From assembly GCA_028706655.1 (NCBI GenBank), contig JAQTVW010000004.1, forward strand, positions 1 to 40,456: DNA of 40,456 nt, written 5' to 3'. Of the stretch, positions 24,157 through 31,567 are shown one piece after another. The position numbers were made by a program, and so were the translations under genes. Numbering within the stretch: the stretch's first letter is position 1; each line of letters starts with the position of its first letter. Origin of the DNA: Dehalococcoidales bacterium (GTDB lineage Bacteria > Chloroflexota > Dehalococcoidia > Dehalococcoidales > RBG-16-60-22). Under the pieces are notes generated by a model that was given only the letters and a program-made list of their open reading frames with translations, had not been told where the DNA came from and made no database searches.

Positions 24157-25058
24157 GATAGACTCCTATTCAGATAATCAGGCTGGCGGCGCCATAATGG
24201 AAAAAGAGTGATGGCGAATACCAGCGCTATCAGTAATAATAGCCCTAACGGCGCGGCAAGTAAACTGCGCAACTTTGCCAGCATTGCTTTTGTCTCCTGC
24301 AGATTGGAGGACGACAGGTGCGACTGGTCGAAATACACGCCTTCCGGACTTGTTTTGATAATGTTTGACAACAGATTGCTGTTGCTTGCCATTGTTGCCA
24401 TGCTGTTGATGAAGATGCTGGCATCAGCAATCAATATGACTTGCCCGCTGCCGAGCATGTGCCGGGAAATGACCGGCTTTCTGCCGGTTGGTTCGCCTTC
24501 GTTCCAGGTCCGGTTACTGTTATCATCAAGGAAGCTGAACAGGGACGATTGTGCCATAATCTCGCCAGGCGCGATATTAAGCAGGCTCGTAGCATGGTTC
24601 AGTACCAGGCTCTCCAAACCACTGGTGAGAGAGTCATCGGTAAAGATTGAAACGCGGGGCAGCCACTCGCTGTTGTAATTGGAAAGCGGATCGAGCAGCG
24701 CCCGCCCGGAAAACCGTGCGGTCAATCCCAGATACTCCAGAACATCGTTCCCGTAGCCGTAATCATCTGCCAGTACCAGAGCCCCGCCGCTTGAGGTGAA
24801 GCTGCGGATGGTATCAAGCTCGTCCGGAGTAAATTGAAGATAGGGGACGAGAATGAAAGTCGTTCCTGCTGAGGCGGAAGGCAGTCTGCTGAGGGATTCA
24901 ATAGGCTTGATTTCGTTGCCGGCTTGCAGATTCCCGGTGCCGTTCCAGCAATGGTTTTCAAAGCGAAAATCTTCATGGGAAGGAAACAGCCAGACGACGA
25001 TAACGAGGGTGAGGGTCACGGTAATCGCCAGTATCAGCAAAAATCTACGGAGTATCAC
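24153..25058 (-). CDS. DUF4350-like membrane protein
   Basis: A roughly 301-residue protein with an N-terminal membrane segment (LLILAITVTLTLVIVVWLF), an exported middle domain with glycine-rich loops (SFTSSGGALVLADDYGYG), and a second membrane segment at the C-terminus followed by WRRQPDY. It matches the DUF4350 layout commonly found with MoxR, DUF58 and DUF4129. I choose the GTG at 25058 since AGAGGAG lies 7 bases upstream and this start overlaps the preceding gene by only 14 bases; a longer frame would overlap by 110. It overlaps moxR by 4 bases. Function unknown. Confidence 0.75.
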   Translation of the reverse strand: MILRRFLLILAITVTLTLVIVVWLFPSHEDFRFENHCWNGTGNLQAGNEIKPIESLSRLPSASAGTTFILVPYLQFTPDELDTIRSFTSSGGALVLADDYGYGNDVLEYLGLTARFSGRALLDPLSNYNSEWLPRVSIFTDDSLTSGLESLVLNHATSLLNIAPGEIMAQSSLFSFLDDNSNRTWNEGEPTGRKPVISRHMLGSGQVILIADASIFINSMATMASNSNLLSNIIKTSPEGVYFDQSHLSSSNLQETKAMLAKLRSLLAAPLGLLLLIALVFAITLFPLWRRQPDYLNRSLS

Positions 25059-26997
25059 GGCAAAGCTCCTCTTTAATCGTTGCGGCAATCTTTTCCGCCT
25101 GTGCTGCGGCGGCTTCATCTGGATTGCGCGTGGAATAGAGAGCCGATTCGGCAATCGCAGTCAGTGAGGCAAATTGCTGGCTTGTCTCCTGTGTTAAGGC
25201 GGCGGCATGTCCAAGAAATTCACGGAGGGTATCTGCCGGATGCATCAGCGCGCCGGTTTTGTCCTCCACAGCTTTGAGTCCAGCCCGGTAGGCTTCAAGG
25301 ATTTTAATACTGATTCCGGACGGCTTGCGGCTTTCTGTTGTCCGGGAAATCAGCAGAGCAGGTTCCGGCTGGGAGATCGATGGCGGTGTTTCCCGCCGGG
25401 GCTGCGGGACAAAGTTACGCCGGAAGCGTATTCCCAGGAAAGTGATAACAATAGCCAGAAGTAATATTGTAAACGGGTTAAAAGCAGATATTTGCCTTGT
25501 TATGGAGGTTGTAATCGGGATGTCAGCCAAAGGCTGAATCGTGATGGAAACATCCTGCCGGCTGAAAACAGGCCAATGGATGCCGGACGCCAGAGATGCG
25601 GCGAAACTGCCGTCAGCGCTGGTGTTGACCGTGCCGGCAGCGTCATTCAAACGGACAGTGACTACAGCATTGGCGATGGGTTGTGCTGCATAGTAGATTG
25701 TACCTCTGACGGAAATTTGCCGGGACAGGAAGACAAGCGGAGTCATTTGAATATCAGCGGTGACCGGTAATTCCCGTATCATGACCATGGACTGGCTGAC
25801 GCTTGTCCCGCAAGACGCCCCGGCAGGCAGAACGATGACCTTCAAAACATGTTCACCGCTGGAAATATTCAGATGTGCTTTCACTTCAACGCTGAAGCTC
25901 TCTTTTACAGTCCGGGCAGCGAGTAATGATTCATCCAGCATCACAAGGATATCACGTTCCGGAATGTCGCGGGTAGTGATTGTGCCGCTGATGTTAAACG
26001 GCAGTCCGGGGTAGGCTGTTCCGGGCGCGGCAAGGTCGAGTTTCGTGGGGTAGACGCTGGCGTCAACGACAACCCTGCTGATGACACCCGAATAGACCCC
26101 GGCATCTTTGTCACCCGGTGTGTATTGTGCTTTTACCGGAAACGGAGCGGTGAAAGTGTCCCGGTTGCGGTACGGAAACGTCCATTCATTTGGAACAGTA
26201 ATGTTCTCGGTGTACGTTCCGTTGCCATCAGTGATGGCGGTGGCGATAGTCTTATTGTCTGTTACTATTTCTATCGGGCGGGCAGGCAGCGGCATTCCGA
26301 CAGCGCTGAGTATGCCGGAAACAGTCACGGTATCTCCGGCCAGCACTGATGGCGTATCGATTATGAGTGTGAGTTGTGTGGGTGTAAGCTCGGACTGCTG
26401 CTGTAATCGGCTCTCTTGAAGGGTATCCTGCAGCCTGTCAAATTCCGCGATAAGCAGCTGAATCCGCCGCAGGCTGTCTTGCAGGAGGTCGTATTGGGTC
26501 TGATAGATGCTGGATGACGCACCTGCCATCAGTCCCGTCATATTTGTCAGGCTCTCAGTGGCGGCAGTGATTTCGGTCGATAACATCCCTGCCTGCTGCA
26601 GGGATACATCAGCCTCAGCCAGAACCGGTACGGCGGTATCGATTTGGTTATCGTCAATCAGGTTGGCAGCCTCCTCCAGCAGTGTTTCTAATCGGCTGAT
26701 GGTATCGGAGAGTTGACTGCAAAAATCGTTATAACGATTAACAAGATAGCGGAGATCCTGAGGCAGCCGCACGTCGGTCATGTCATCTAATACCACTGCG
26801 GCGTCATGGTATTGCCCGGCGGAAATGCGGTTGAAAAAATTGCGGTACTGGAGAAGAAGCATCGCCGTATCGATGCGTTCTCCGGCAAGAGAGGGATTTT
26901 CGTGGGGTATTTGTGATTGTTTAGCGAAGGCAGGTATATTAAGAAACAGTACCGCTAGTGTGACAGCGCACGAAGCAATGAGAATCGCCCTCTTCAT
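25045..26997 (-). CDS. Exported multidomain protein with a C-terminal DUF4129-like domain
   Basis: A 650-residue protein with a clear signal peptide (MKRAILIASCAVTLAVLFL, cut probably after AFA), a long alpha-helical region (about 40-210, coiled-coil-like), two to three beta-sandwich domains resembling Ig or carboxypeptidase-regulatory folds (for example LAGDTVTVSGILSAVG and PGLPFNISGTITTRD), a membrane segment (FNPFTILLLAIVITFLGI) and a cytoplasmic tail. The tail YRAGLKAVEDKTGALMHPAD looks like DUF4129. No transglutaminase Cys-His-Asp is apparent, although DUF4129 is often fused to one. I start at the ATG at 26997, where the signal peptide begins; the ribosome site is weak. Confidence 0.78.
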   Translation of the reverse strand: MKRAILIASCAVTLAVLFLNIPAFAKQSQIPHENPSLAGERIDTAMLLLQYRNFFNRISAGQYHDAAVVLDDMTDVRLPQDLRYLVNRYNDFCSQLSDTISRLETLLEEAANLIDDNQIDTAVPVLAEADVSLQQAGMLSTEITAATESLTNMTGLMAGASSSIYQTQYDLLQDSLRRIQLLIAEFDRLQDTLQESRLQQQSELTPTQLTLIIDTPSVLAGDTVTVSGILSAVGMPLPARPIEIVTDNKTIATAITDGNGTYTENITVPNEWTFPYRNRDTFTAPFPVKAQYTPGDKDAGVYSGVISRVVVDASVYPTKLDLAAPGTAYPGLPFNISGTITTRDIPERDILVMLDESLLAARTVKESFSVEVKAHLNISSGEHVLKVIVLPAGASCGTSVSQSMVMIRELPVTADIQMTPLVFLSRQISVRGTIYYAAQPIANAVVTVRLNDAAGTVNTSADGSFAASLASGIHWPVFSRQDVSITIQPLADIPITTSITRQISAFNPFTILLLAIVITFLGIRFRRNFVPQPRRETPPSISQPEPALLISRTTESRKPSGISIKILEAYRAGLKAVEDKTGALMHPADTLREFLGHAAALTQETSQQFASLTAIAESALYSTRNPDEAAAAQAEKIAATIKEELCRDTP

Positions 26998-27013
26998 GGA
27001 TAATCTTTGGTTG

Positions 27014-27265
27014 TCACGAAATAATTCGGAGTATCTGTAGTGATAGTGCAAAAAGAAAACCGATGAATAGCACGATGCTGATAACAGTCAGGCTGCGCTT
27101 AGCTTTAGCATCCAGATGGATAAATAGTTCAGTGATGGCAAGCGCGACGGCAACGTATACCGTGTAGTAGGTTGCCAGGGTTTTTACACCTAACGCCGTC
27201 ATGACGACAGTGCCGACCAAAAGAGCTGTCGATATACTCAGAATATAGAAGTTATATATCTTCAA
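27014..27265 (-). CDS. Small integral membrane protein, unrecognised
   Basis: An 83-residue protein with three predicted hydrophobic segments (around residues 7-25, 30-48 and 58-80) and a short basic loop, DAKAKRS. It begins at a TTG at 27265 that overlaps the stop of the preceding gene by 4 bases, with AAAGG seven bases upstream, so it is probably translationally coupled. I do not recognise the family. Its place in the MoxR/DUF58/DUF4129 cluster suggests a membrane subunit of the same assembly; archaeal clusters of this sort also carry small membrane proteins. Confidence 0.65.
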   Translation of the reverse strand: MKIYNFYILSISTALLVGTVVMTALGVKTLATYYTVYVAVALAITELFIHLDAKAKRSLTVISIVLFIGFLFALSLQILRIIS

Positions 27266-28002
27266 TCAAGTACCTTTAGCAAAACGGAGTATTTCTTTTT
27301 CCCGAAGTCTTCCTGAGCTATCGTCATGGGTCTGTTCCAGGCTTCGGCAGCAAGCGTTGCGACTATTGAAGCGAGCGGGTAACCGAGACTGTGATGCGAC
27401 CAGGTGGCGCGGTTGTCAATGCGTGGATTTCGGATAGTTACCTGTATGTGACTGTTTTCGCAAATGACACTGGCGCCGTCAGCGACGCCCAGCTTACCGC
27501 TGAAAAGAGCTGTCAAGGAGTTCTCTAACTCAGCTGGTGTCGGTCCGGGGCGTGTCTCTACCATATCGACGGCACTGCTTCCGATAGTCGAAAGAAGTAA
27601 TCCGATTTCATCAGGCGCGGTACCGTACCGGGTGATGAACCGCTGGGGGATGGCTTTAGTTATGGTGGGGGATATTGAATTGACGTTCAACGGGATAAGG
27701 GCGCGTGGCTTTTCGCCGGTCAAAGAAGAAGGAAGGTAAATAGCACGTGATTTGATACCCAGTTCCTCAACTACAGAGGCGATGTTATCAATACCGGTTT
27801 CAAGGAGTAATTGGCAGACTTCAGGAGGCAGGCGCGGTACCGTACTCCCAAGCGCCAGCAGGATAAAAGACAGTATCAGCAGGCAAATGCTCAGAGCCGC
27901 CAGCCACGTAACCTCAAGAACAAAGTAGGCAGGTGGAAATAAAATGAGTCCGGTGATGAGTAATGCCAGCCCCGCCCATATGTACGGGTTTTTCGTACGC
28001 AA
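27262..28002 (-). CDS. Membrane-anchored protein of unknown function, first gene of the MoxR cluster
   Basis: About 246 residues: two adjacent N-terminal membrane helices (roughly 8-30 and 34-52), then a soluble, probably cytoplasmic domain of about 190 residues with VPRLPPEVCQLLLETGIDN at its beginning and a conserved-looking end, LASIVATLAAEAWNRP. I do not recognise the domain. The TTG at 28002 is preceded by AGGAGG at six bases, which decides the start over a TTG 51 bases further out. A promoter lies directly upstream, so this is the promoter-proximal gene of a six-gene operon running to 21341. Confidence 0.7.
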   Translation of the reverse strand: MRTKNPYIWAGLALLITGLILFPPAYFVLEVTWLAALSICLLILSFILLALGSTVPRLPPEVCQLLLETGIDNIASVVEELGIKSRAIYLPSSLTGEKPRALIPLNVNSISPTITKAIPQRFITRYGTAPDEIGLLLSTIGSSAVDMVETRPGPTPAELENSLTALFSGKLGVADGASVICENSHIQVTIRNPRIDNRATWSHHSLGYPLASIVATLAAEAWNRPMTIAQEDFGKKKYSVLLKVLD

Positions 28003-28031
28003 CCCTCGCCTCCTCCCTGAAACTGTAACTA

Positions 28032-28060
28032 AGTATATATCAGCATATAGCAAAAGTCTA
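28032..28060 (-). promoter_or_regulatory. Predicted promoter of the MoxR/DUF58 cluster
   Basis: On the minus strand TAGACT (28055-28060) and TATACT (28032-28037) are 17 bases apart. Transcription would begin near 28025, about 23 bases before the TTG start, leaving room for the AGGAGG site. Confidence 0.5.
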
Positions 28061-28103
28061 TCCCTGTCTGATTCGGAATATCAGGGCGTGGCTGAATTTA
28101 TCG

Positions 28104-28158
28104 TTTTAAAAAGATTGCTCCAGCCGGAGCATCGGATGAAGTCCCGGACTGGAGCAAT
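28104..28158 (-). terminator. Intrinsic terminator after the PT-repeat surface protein
   Basis: A perfect 10-base stem pairs ATTGCTCCAG (28114-28123) with CTGGAGCAAT (28149-28158), extended inward by CCGG/CCGG. On the minus strand it is followed by CTTTTTAAAA. It lies 26 bases after the stop of the surface-protein gene and isolates that gene from the MoxR cluster. Confidence 0.8.
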
Positions 28159-28183
28159 GTATATCTATATTTGTTTTATTGTT

Positions 28184-29113
28184 TTATTCGCGGCGTGCCT
28201 TTACCTGCCAGACCACGATTGCGATGATGATGATACCGACAACGATCGCCACAACAATCCACCAGTTAAATCCGCTCGGCGTCGGAGTGGGCGGAGTAGG
28301 GGTAGGCGTAGGCGTGGGTGTCGGCGTCGGTTTAGGCGTCGGTGTCGGCGACACGGTAGGCGTAGGGGTCGGCGTCGGTTTAGGCGTTGGCGTCGGCGAC
28401 ACGGTAGGCGTAGGGGTCGGCGTCGGTTTAGGCGTTGGCGTCGGCGACACGGTTGGGGTAGGCGTTGGAGTGGGTGTAGGAGTGGGTGTAGGAGTAGGCG
28501 TGGGCTGCGGTGCCGGCGCCGGAGGTACAGCCATGACTTCAAATACAGTGAAATGGGAAGTCGTACCGCTGACGGTACCTGTAACTGTATTGACGACAAT
28601 GTTGGACAGTGTCACCCACTTCCCTGCTGTCTGGTCATAGAATGCAATAACCAGGTCTTTCTCAGCAACACCAACCGGTAAGCTGGCTTTGACATATTTC
28701 AGAGTGATGGTTATCGGCGGTGAGAACGTGGCGCCGCTTGGTCCAAAATCATACGCCAGACCGATAACGCGGGCATCATCAGGAGGTGCCGGAGGCGGTG
28801 TCTGGGACAGCACGATTAATATGCTGTTCAAAGGAGTACCGGATTGGGATAAAGCTGTGGTGCCATCGTTAATATCTACCGTACAATAGCCATCAGCCGA
28901 TGTGGCTGTCACGTCATTCGTGACAACGCCGCTGCCGGTGATGGTATCTGATAAAGTTGTATAGCCATCCGGCAAGCCGCCGCCGCCGCCGCCGCCGGCG
29001 GAATCACCATAACCTTGCGCGTAGACTGTTGATGGCGGCACGAACGACAGTAAGGCTGTCAGCAACACCAGGCATAATATTGCTACCGTTCCAGTGTAAA
29101 CCTTGTTCTTCAT
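28184..29113 (-). CDS. Surface protein with Pro-Thr repeat stalk and C-terminal membrane anchor
   Basis: A 309-residue exported protein: signal peptide (ending near STVYAQ), a polyglycine stretch (about 40-46), a folded beta-rich domain (about 50-195) with the segment [20 protein letters not shown] and [10 protein letters not shown], a Pro-Thr-rich stalk of about 80 residues, and a membrane helix ([19 protein letters not shown]) ending in basic residues. This layout is common for cell-surface proteins of Dehalococcoidia and some archaea. The stalk is a wall-spanning or glycosylated spacer by analogy. AGGAGG precedes the ATG. The XRE-TPR regulator gene lies 77 bases upstream on the same strand and may be co-transcribed. 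Confidence 0.85.
   Translation of the reverse strand: MKNKVYTGTVAILCLVLLTALLSFVPPSTVYAQGYGDSAGGGGGGGLPDGYTTLSDTITGSGVVTNDVTATSADGYCTVDINDGTTALSQSGTPLNSILIVLSQTPPPAPPDDARVIGLAYDFGPSGATFSPPITITLKYVKASLPVGVAEKDLVIAFYDQTAGKWVTLSNIVVNTVTGTVSGTTSHFTVFEVMAVPPAPAPQPTPTPTPTPTPTPTPTPTVSPTPTPKPTPTPTPTVSPTPTPKPTPTPTPTVSPTPTPKPTPTPTPTPTPTPPTPTPSGFNWWIVVAIVVGIIIIAIVVWQVKARRE
28321..28464 (-). repeat. 48-bp minisatellite (three copies) in the Pro-Thr stalk
   Basis: Three tandem copies start at 28321, 28369 and 28417. Each encodes the 16-residue unit [16 protein letters not shown] and the copies differ by only a few bases. Since the period is a multiple of three, copy-number change would lengthen or shorten the stalk without breaking the frame. 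Confidence 0.9.
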
Positions 29114-29190
29114 GTTAATAACCTCCTAAATATATTTGCTACTTCAGTGCAAGTCCTATCGGACTGCCCCAAGTTTTCGCAACAATCGCT

Positions 29191-30069
29191 TCATTTCTGT
29201 AGTGTCGGGTCAAGTGCTAATGCCCTATCGAAATCGGAAATTGCTTGCTCATAATATCCCAGACTGATGTAGGCTAAACCCCTGTTGCTATACGCGAGGG
29301 CAAGACCGGGGTCAAGTTCGATCGCTTTGGTACAATCGGCGACGGCTTGTTCGTACCTCCCCAATTTCACGTAGGCTAAACCCCGGTTACTATAGGCGAG
29401 TGCAAGTTTCGGGTCAAGGTCAATCGCCATGGTGCAATCTGTAATCGCCTGTTCGTATTGTCCCAGTTCGAGATATGCCCAGCCCCTGTTATTGTAGGCG
29501 AGAGCAAATCCCGGGTCGAGTTTAATCGCCTTGTTAAAAGCTTCGATGCCTTTGGTGTACTCTTCGCTGTTGTTAAAACTGACTCCCTGGTTATTGGCAG
29601 CAATGGCTGTTTCTGAGGTTGGCGCGCTAAACCACAACATTACGCCGAACAACACTGCCAGCGAAGCAGAAAACACTACCCTCGCCCAGTTCTTATGCGC
29701 CGTGATCATTGTAGACAATCCTTCAAACGACCGAAACGCTCCCTTTTTCTCACTGACAGGATTTGTTTCTCTATTTCCGCTCTCCGCCCGTAACTTTTTC
29801 AGTGTCTTGTGGTCCTTCAGCATCTCGGCGATATCTGAAGGTATTTTGCCGGCGAGCACTATCAATTCATCTCTATCGGTATTCAAAGCCCCGGCAAGAC
29901 TGTTGATTACTTTTTCACTGGGTGGCGGCAGGATACCGTTTTCAATCTTACTGAGGTACGTAAAATCAACCTCGACTTTTGCAGCCAGTGCGCGTTGCGT
30001 CAGCCCGGTCTCTATTCTTAATTGTTTAAGGCGACTGCCGAATCTCTTGGCATCTTCAATGTTTTCCAT
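29191..30069 (-). CDS. Membrane-spanning XRE-type regulator with extracytoplasmic TPR repeats
   Basis: A 292-residue protein. Residues 10-65 form an XRE/Cro helix-turn-helix (RLKQLRIETGLTQRALA, then VDFTYLSKIENG). A single hydrophobic segment follows (about 127-148, VVFSASLAVLFGVMLWF). The rest is four TPR units of 34 residues, each with the pattern ALAYxNRGxAYxxLGxYEQA. Topology predicts DNA-binding inside and TPRs outside, that is, a one-component transmembrane regulator. The start ATG at 30069 has GAAGG upstream. Two related palindromes lie 38-98 bases upstream and one overlaps its own -35 box, suggesting autoregulation. Target genes and the signal are unknown; the nearby surface protein and pilins are candidates. 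Confidence 0.87.
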   Translation of the reverse strand: MENIEDAKRFGSRLKQLRIETGLTQRALAAKVEVDFTYLSKIENGILPPPSEKVINSLAGALNTDRDELIVLAGKIPSDIAEMLKDHKTLKKLRAESGNRETNPVSEKKGAFRSFEGLSTMITAHKNWARVVFSASLAVLFGVMLWFSAPTSETAIAANNQGVSFNNSEEYTKGIEAFNKAIKLDPGFALAYNNRGWAYLELGQYEQAITDCTMAIDLDPKLALAYSNRGLAYVKLGRYEQAVADCTKAIELDPGLALAYSNRGLAYISLGYYEQAISDFDRALALDPTLQK

Positions 30070-30094
30070 AGATATACCTTCACAGATATAGCTG

Positions 30095-30123
30095 ATTCTA
30101 GCTCATGTTGAGTGAAAAGTCAA
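30095..30123 (-). promoter_or_regulatory. Predicted promoter of the XRE-TPR regulator gene
   Basis: On the minus strand TTGACT (30118-30123) and TAGAAT (30095-30100) are exactly 17 bases apart. Transcription would start near 30088, giving a leader of about 19 bases. The -35 box is half of a palindrome (30108-30123). Confidence 0.65.
30108..30123. promoter_or_regulatory. Candidate operator 1, overlapping the -35 box
   Basis: TTGAGTGAAAAGTCAA: half-sites TTGAGT and AGTCAA with a 4-base spacer. One half-site is the -35 box of the XRE-TPR gene, so a bound regulator would block RNA polymerase. Confidence 0.55.
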
Positions 30124-30151
30124 TAGGTTTTAGCAAACCGGGGGCGGCTTG

Positions 30152-30167
30152 TTGAGTAATGACTCAA
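30152..30167. promoter_or_regulatory. Candidate operator 2, upstream of the -35 box
   Basis: TTGAGTAATGACTCAA: perfect half-sites TTGAGT and ACTCAA with a 4-base spacer. It has the same design as operator 1; the centres are 44 bases apart, about four helical turns, which places both sites on one face of the DNA. Confidence 0.55.
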
Positions 30168-30206
30168 ATACAGACGTAGAATAGCTTTGGGCGGCGGTTA
30201 GTATCG

Positions 30207-31058
30207 CTACGGATTTATTTGCCAGCAGCTGATGTCAAGTAGACTGGTACCCTGCCATACCCCAGCCCTGATGGAAGACTTCTGTCCGGAATCGTTGGAT
30301 GCTTGCGCTGTGATAGTATACGGGAGACTGTCCGAGTCCCAAACGGTGCCGACATCATCACGGGTAGCGCGGACGAAACCGTGTCCCTCGATCCCATTGA
30401 TGCCTTCCGCCCCACTGAGTTCGAAGGAATGATCTTTACTGGATCCCGCGCTGATAGTCGTCGGGCTTGGCAGAGTCCAGATGACAGTGATGCCGGAACC
30501 GGGATACCCGTTGACATCGGGATCAAGACTTGTGATGTCACCGCCGGTAGAATCTTCGACAAAGCTGATACCTGCCGGAAAATCGATTAATATTTGTTCT
30601 ATTTTCATGTTGCCGCTGCCATTGTTAAAAAGATTCATCGTGTAGTAATAAACGCCGGCGCTCCAGGTTATTTCCTTGGTAATAATCAGCCAATCCGAGT
30701 GTTCTCCGGACCCGCCAATCATTTCGCCGAAAACAACAGTCACTTCGTCTATTGTCACGCCTACAGTCATCCCGTTGATGCCGGTCAGTTCGTACGAATA
30801 AGGGAACGAAGCGGGCTTGTCGTTAACCAGTTTCCAGAGCGCATCCTCGATACCGGCTTCCGCTGCGTAAAGTCCTTTTGTTTTTGCTTCGGTTGCATCA
30901 CTGCTTTTAAGACTGGTAGCAGCGTAATTCAGGGAAGGTACGGTAACAAGACTCCCAAAAACCAGCAGCGCCAGGACAATCGGCAGCGCCTGCCCGGACT
31001 GGCCGCAACAGATGCGTTTCCACCACTTTTTCAAAGCACACTCACATTGTAAAATCAT
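30207..31058 (-). CDS. PilX/TadG-like exported protein of the pilin cluster
   Basis: A 283-residue protein with one N-terminal hydrophobic helix preceded by a short basic stretch (GQSGQALPIVLALLVFGSLV), then AEAGIEDALWKL, the usual AEAG-IE-AL motif of PilX-type minor pilin components. The remainder is a beta-rich domain with DUF11-like features (FPAGISFVEDSTGG). It lacks the GFxxxE prepilin cleavage site. Its ATG overlaps the stop of the preceding pilin gene (ATGA). It probably belongs to a type IV pilus or pseudopilus; the assembly ATPase, platform protein and prepilin peptidase are not in this window. Confidence 0.75.
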   Translation of the reverse strand: MILQCECALKKWWKRICCGQSGQALPIVLALLVFGSLVTVPSLNYAATSLKSSDATEAKTKGLYAAEAGIEDALWKLVNDKPASFPYSYELTGINGMTVGVTIDEVTVVFGEMIGGSGEHSDWLIITKEITWSAGVYYYTMNLFNNGSGNMKIEQILIDFPAGISFVEDSTGGDITSLDPDVNGYPGSGITVIWTLPSPTTISAGSSKDHSFELSGAEGINGIEGHGFVRATRDDVGTVWDSDSLPYTITAQASNDSGQKSSIRAGVWQGTSLLDISCWQINP

Positions 31059-31567
31059 TGCCGCTGATCAATTCCATATTCGCGGGAAACTGTCCTTTCA
31101 CCAAAATGTGTCTGGATGTTTAACTGCCAGACATGACCTTGCTGGGTGAAGCCAGCGCCAGCGATGTAGTCCGCTACTTGCCTGGTCTTGTTTTCTGTAA
31201 CCACATTTTCTCTGTCCCGGACAACGAACGTGCGGTTCAGCTTTTGCAGTGAACCCGAGTTGAGCCAGAGATAACGGATATCGTAAGAGTCACCATTCTC
31301 CCAATCCTTCCAGAAGATGGAGATGAACTCATCATCGGAAGTACAGGGATCATCACCGAGCGTGATATTCTGAGAACAGATGACATCCTGACTTATCCAG
31401 TAGCCTGCCTGCTGGGCGTGGCTCACCGCCACCGCCTGGTTATCGTTGCGCTGCGTACTGGTTATCAGTTGCGTTACCGTCATGCCGGCACCAATCGCGA
31501 TCAGGGAAGAAAGCCCGAGAACCACGACCAGTTCAATTGTAAAGAAGCCCCTTTCACTTCTTGTCAT
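31055..31567 (-). CDS. Type IV prepilin-like protein (PulJ/PilW-like)
   Basis: A 170-residue protein with a classical prepilin leader: short basic leader, cleavage after Gly in RGFFTIELVVVLGLSSLIA, and Glu at mature position 5. The rest is a globular domain with two cysteines (in ICSQNITLGDDPC) that could form a disulfide. The ATG overlaps the previous stop by 4 bases and the following gene overlaps its own stop by 4 bases, so the three pilin genes are coupled. Confidence 0.82.
   Translation of the reverse strand: MTRSERGFFTIELVVVLGLSSLIAIGAGMTVTQLITSTQRNDNQAVAVSHAQQAGYWISQDVICSQNITLGDDPCTSDDEFISIFWKDWENGDSYDIRYLWLNSGSLQKLNRTFVVRDRENVVTENKTRQVADYIAGAGFTQQGHVWQLNIQTHFGERTVSREYGIDQRQ

Noticed and set aside
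25059-25154. Extended N-terminus of the DUF4350-like protein
   Set aside because: The extension overlaps the DUF4129-like gene by 110 bases, while the GTG at 25058 has a well-placed AGAGGAG.
28321-28464. CRISPR array
   Set aside because: The repeats are direct 48-bp coding units without unique spacers between them; no cas gene is present in the window.
28179-28640. Gly-Val repeat protein on the plus strand at the minisatellite
   Set aside because: It is the complement of the Pro-Thr stalk repeats; the minus-strand reading has a signal peptide, folded domain and membrane anchor, the plus-strand reading has none.
29152-29165. Hairpin AGTCC-TATC-GGACT as a terminator after the XRE-TPR gene
   Set aside because: The stem is only 5 base pairs and is not followed by a T-run on the minus strand; co-transcription with the surface-protein gene remains possible.
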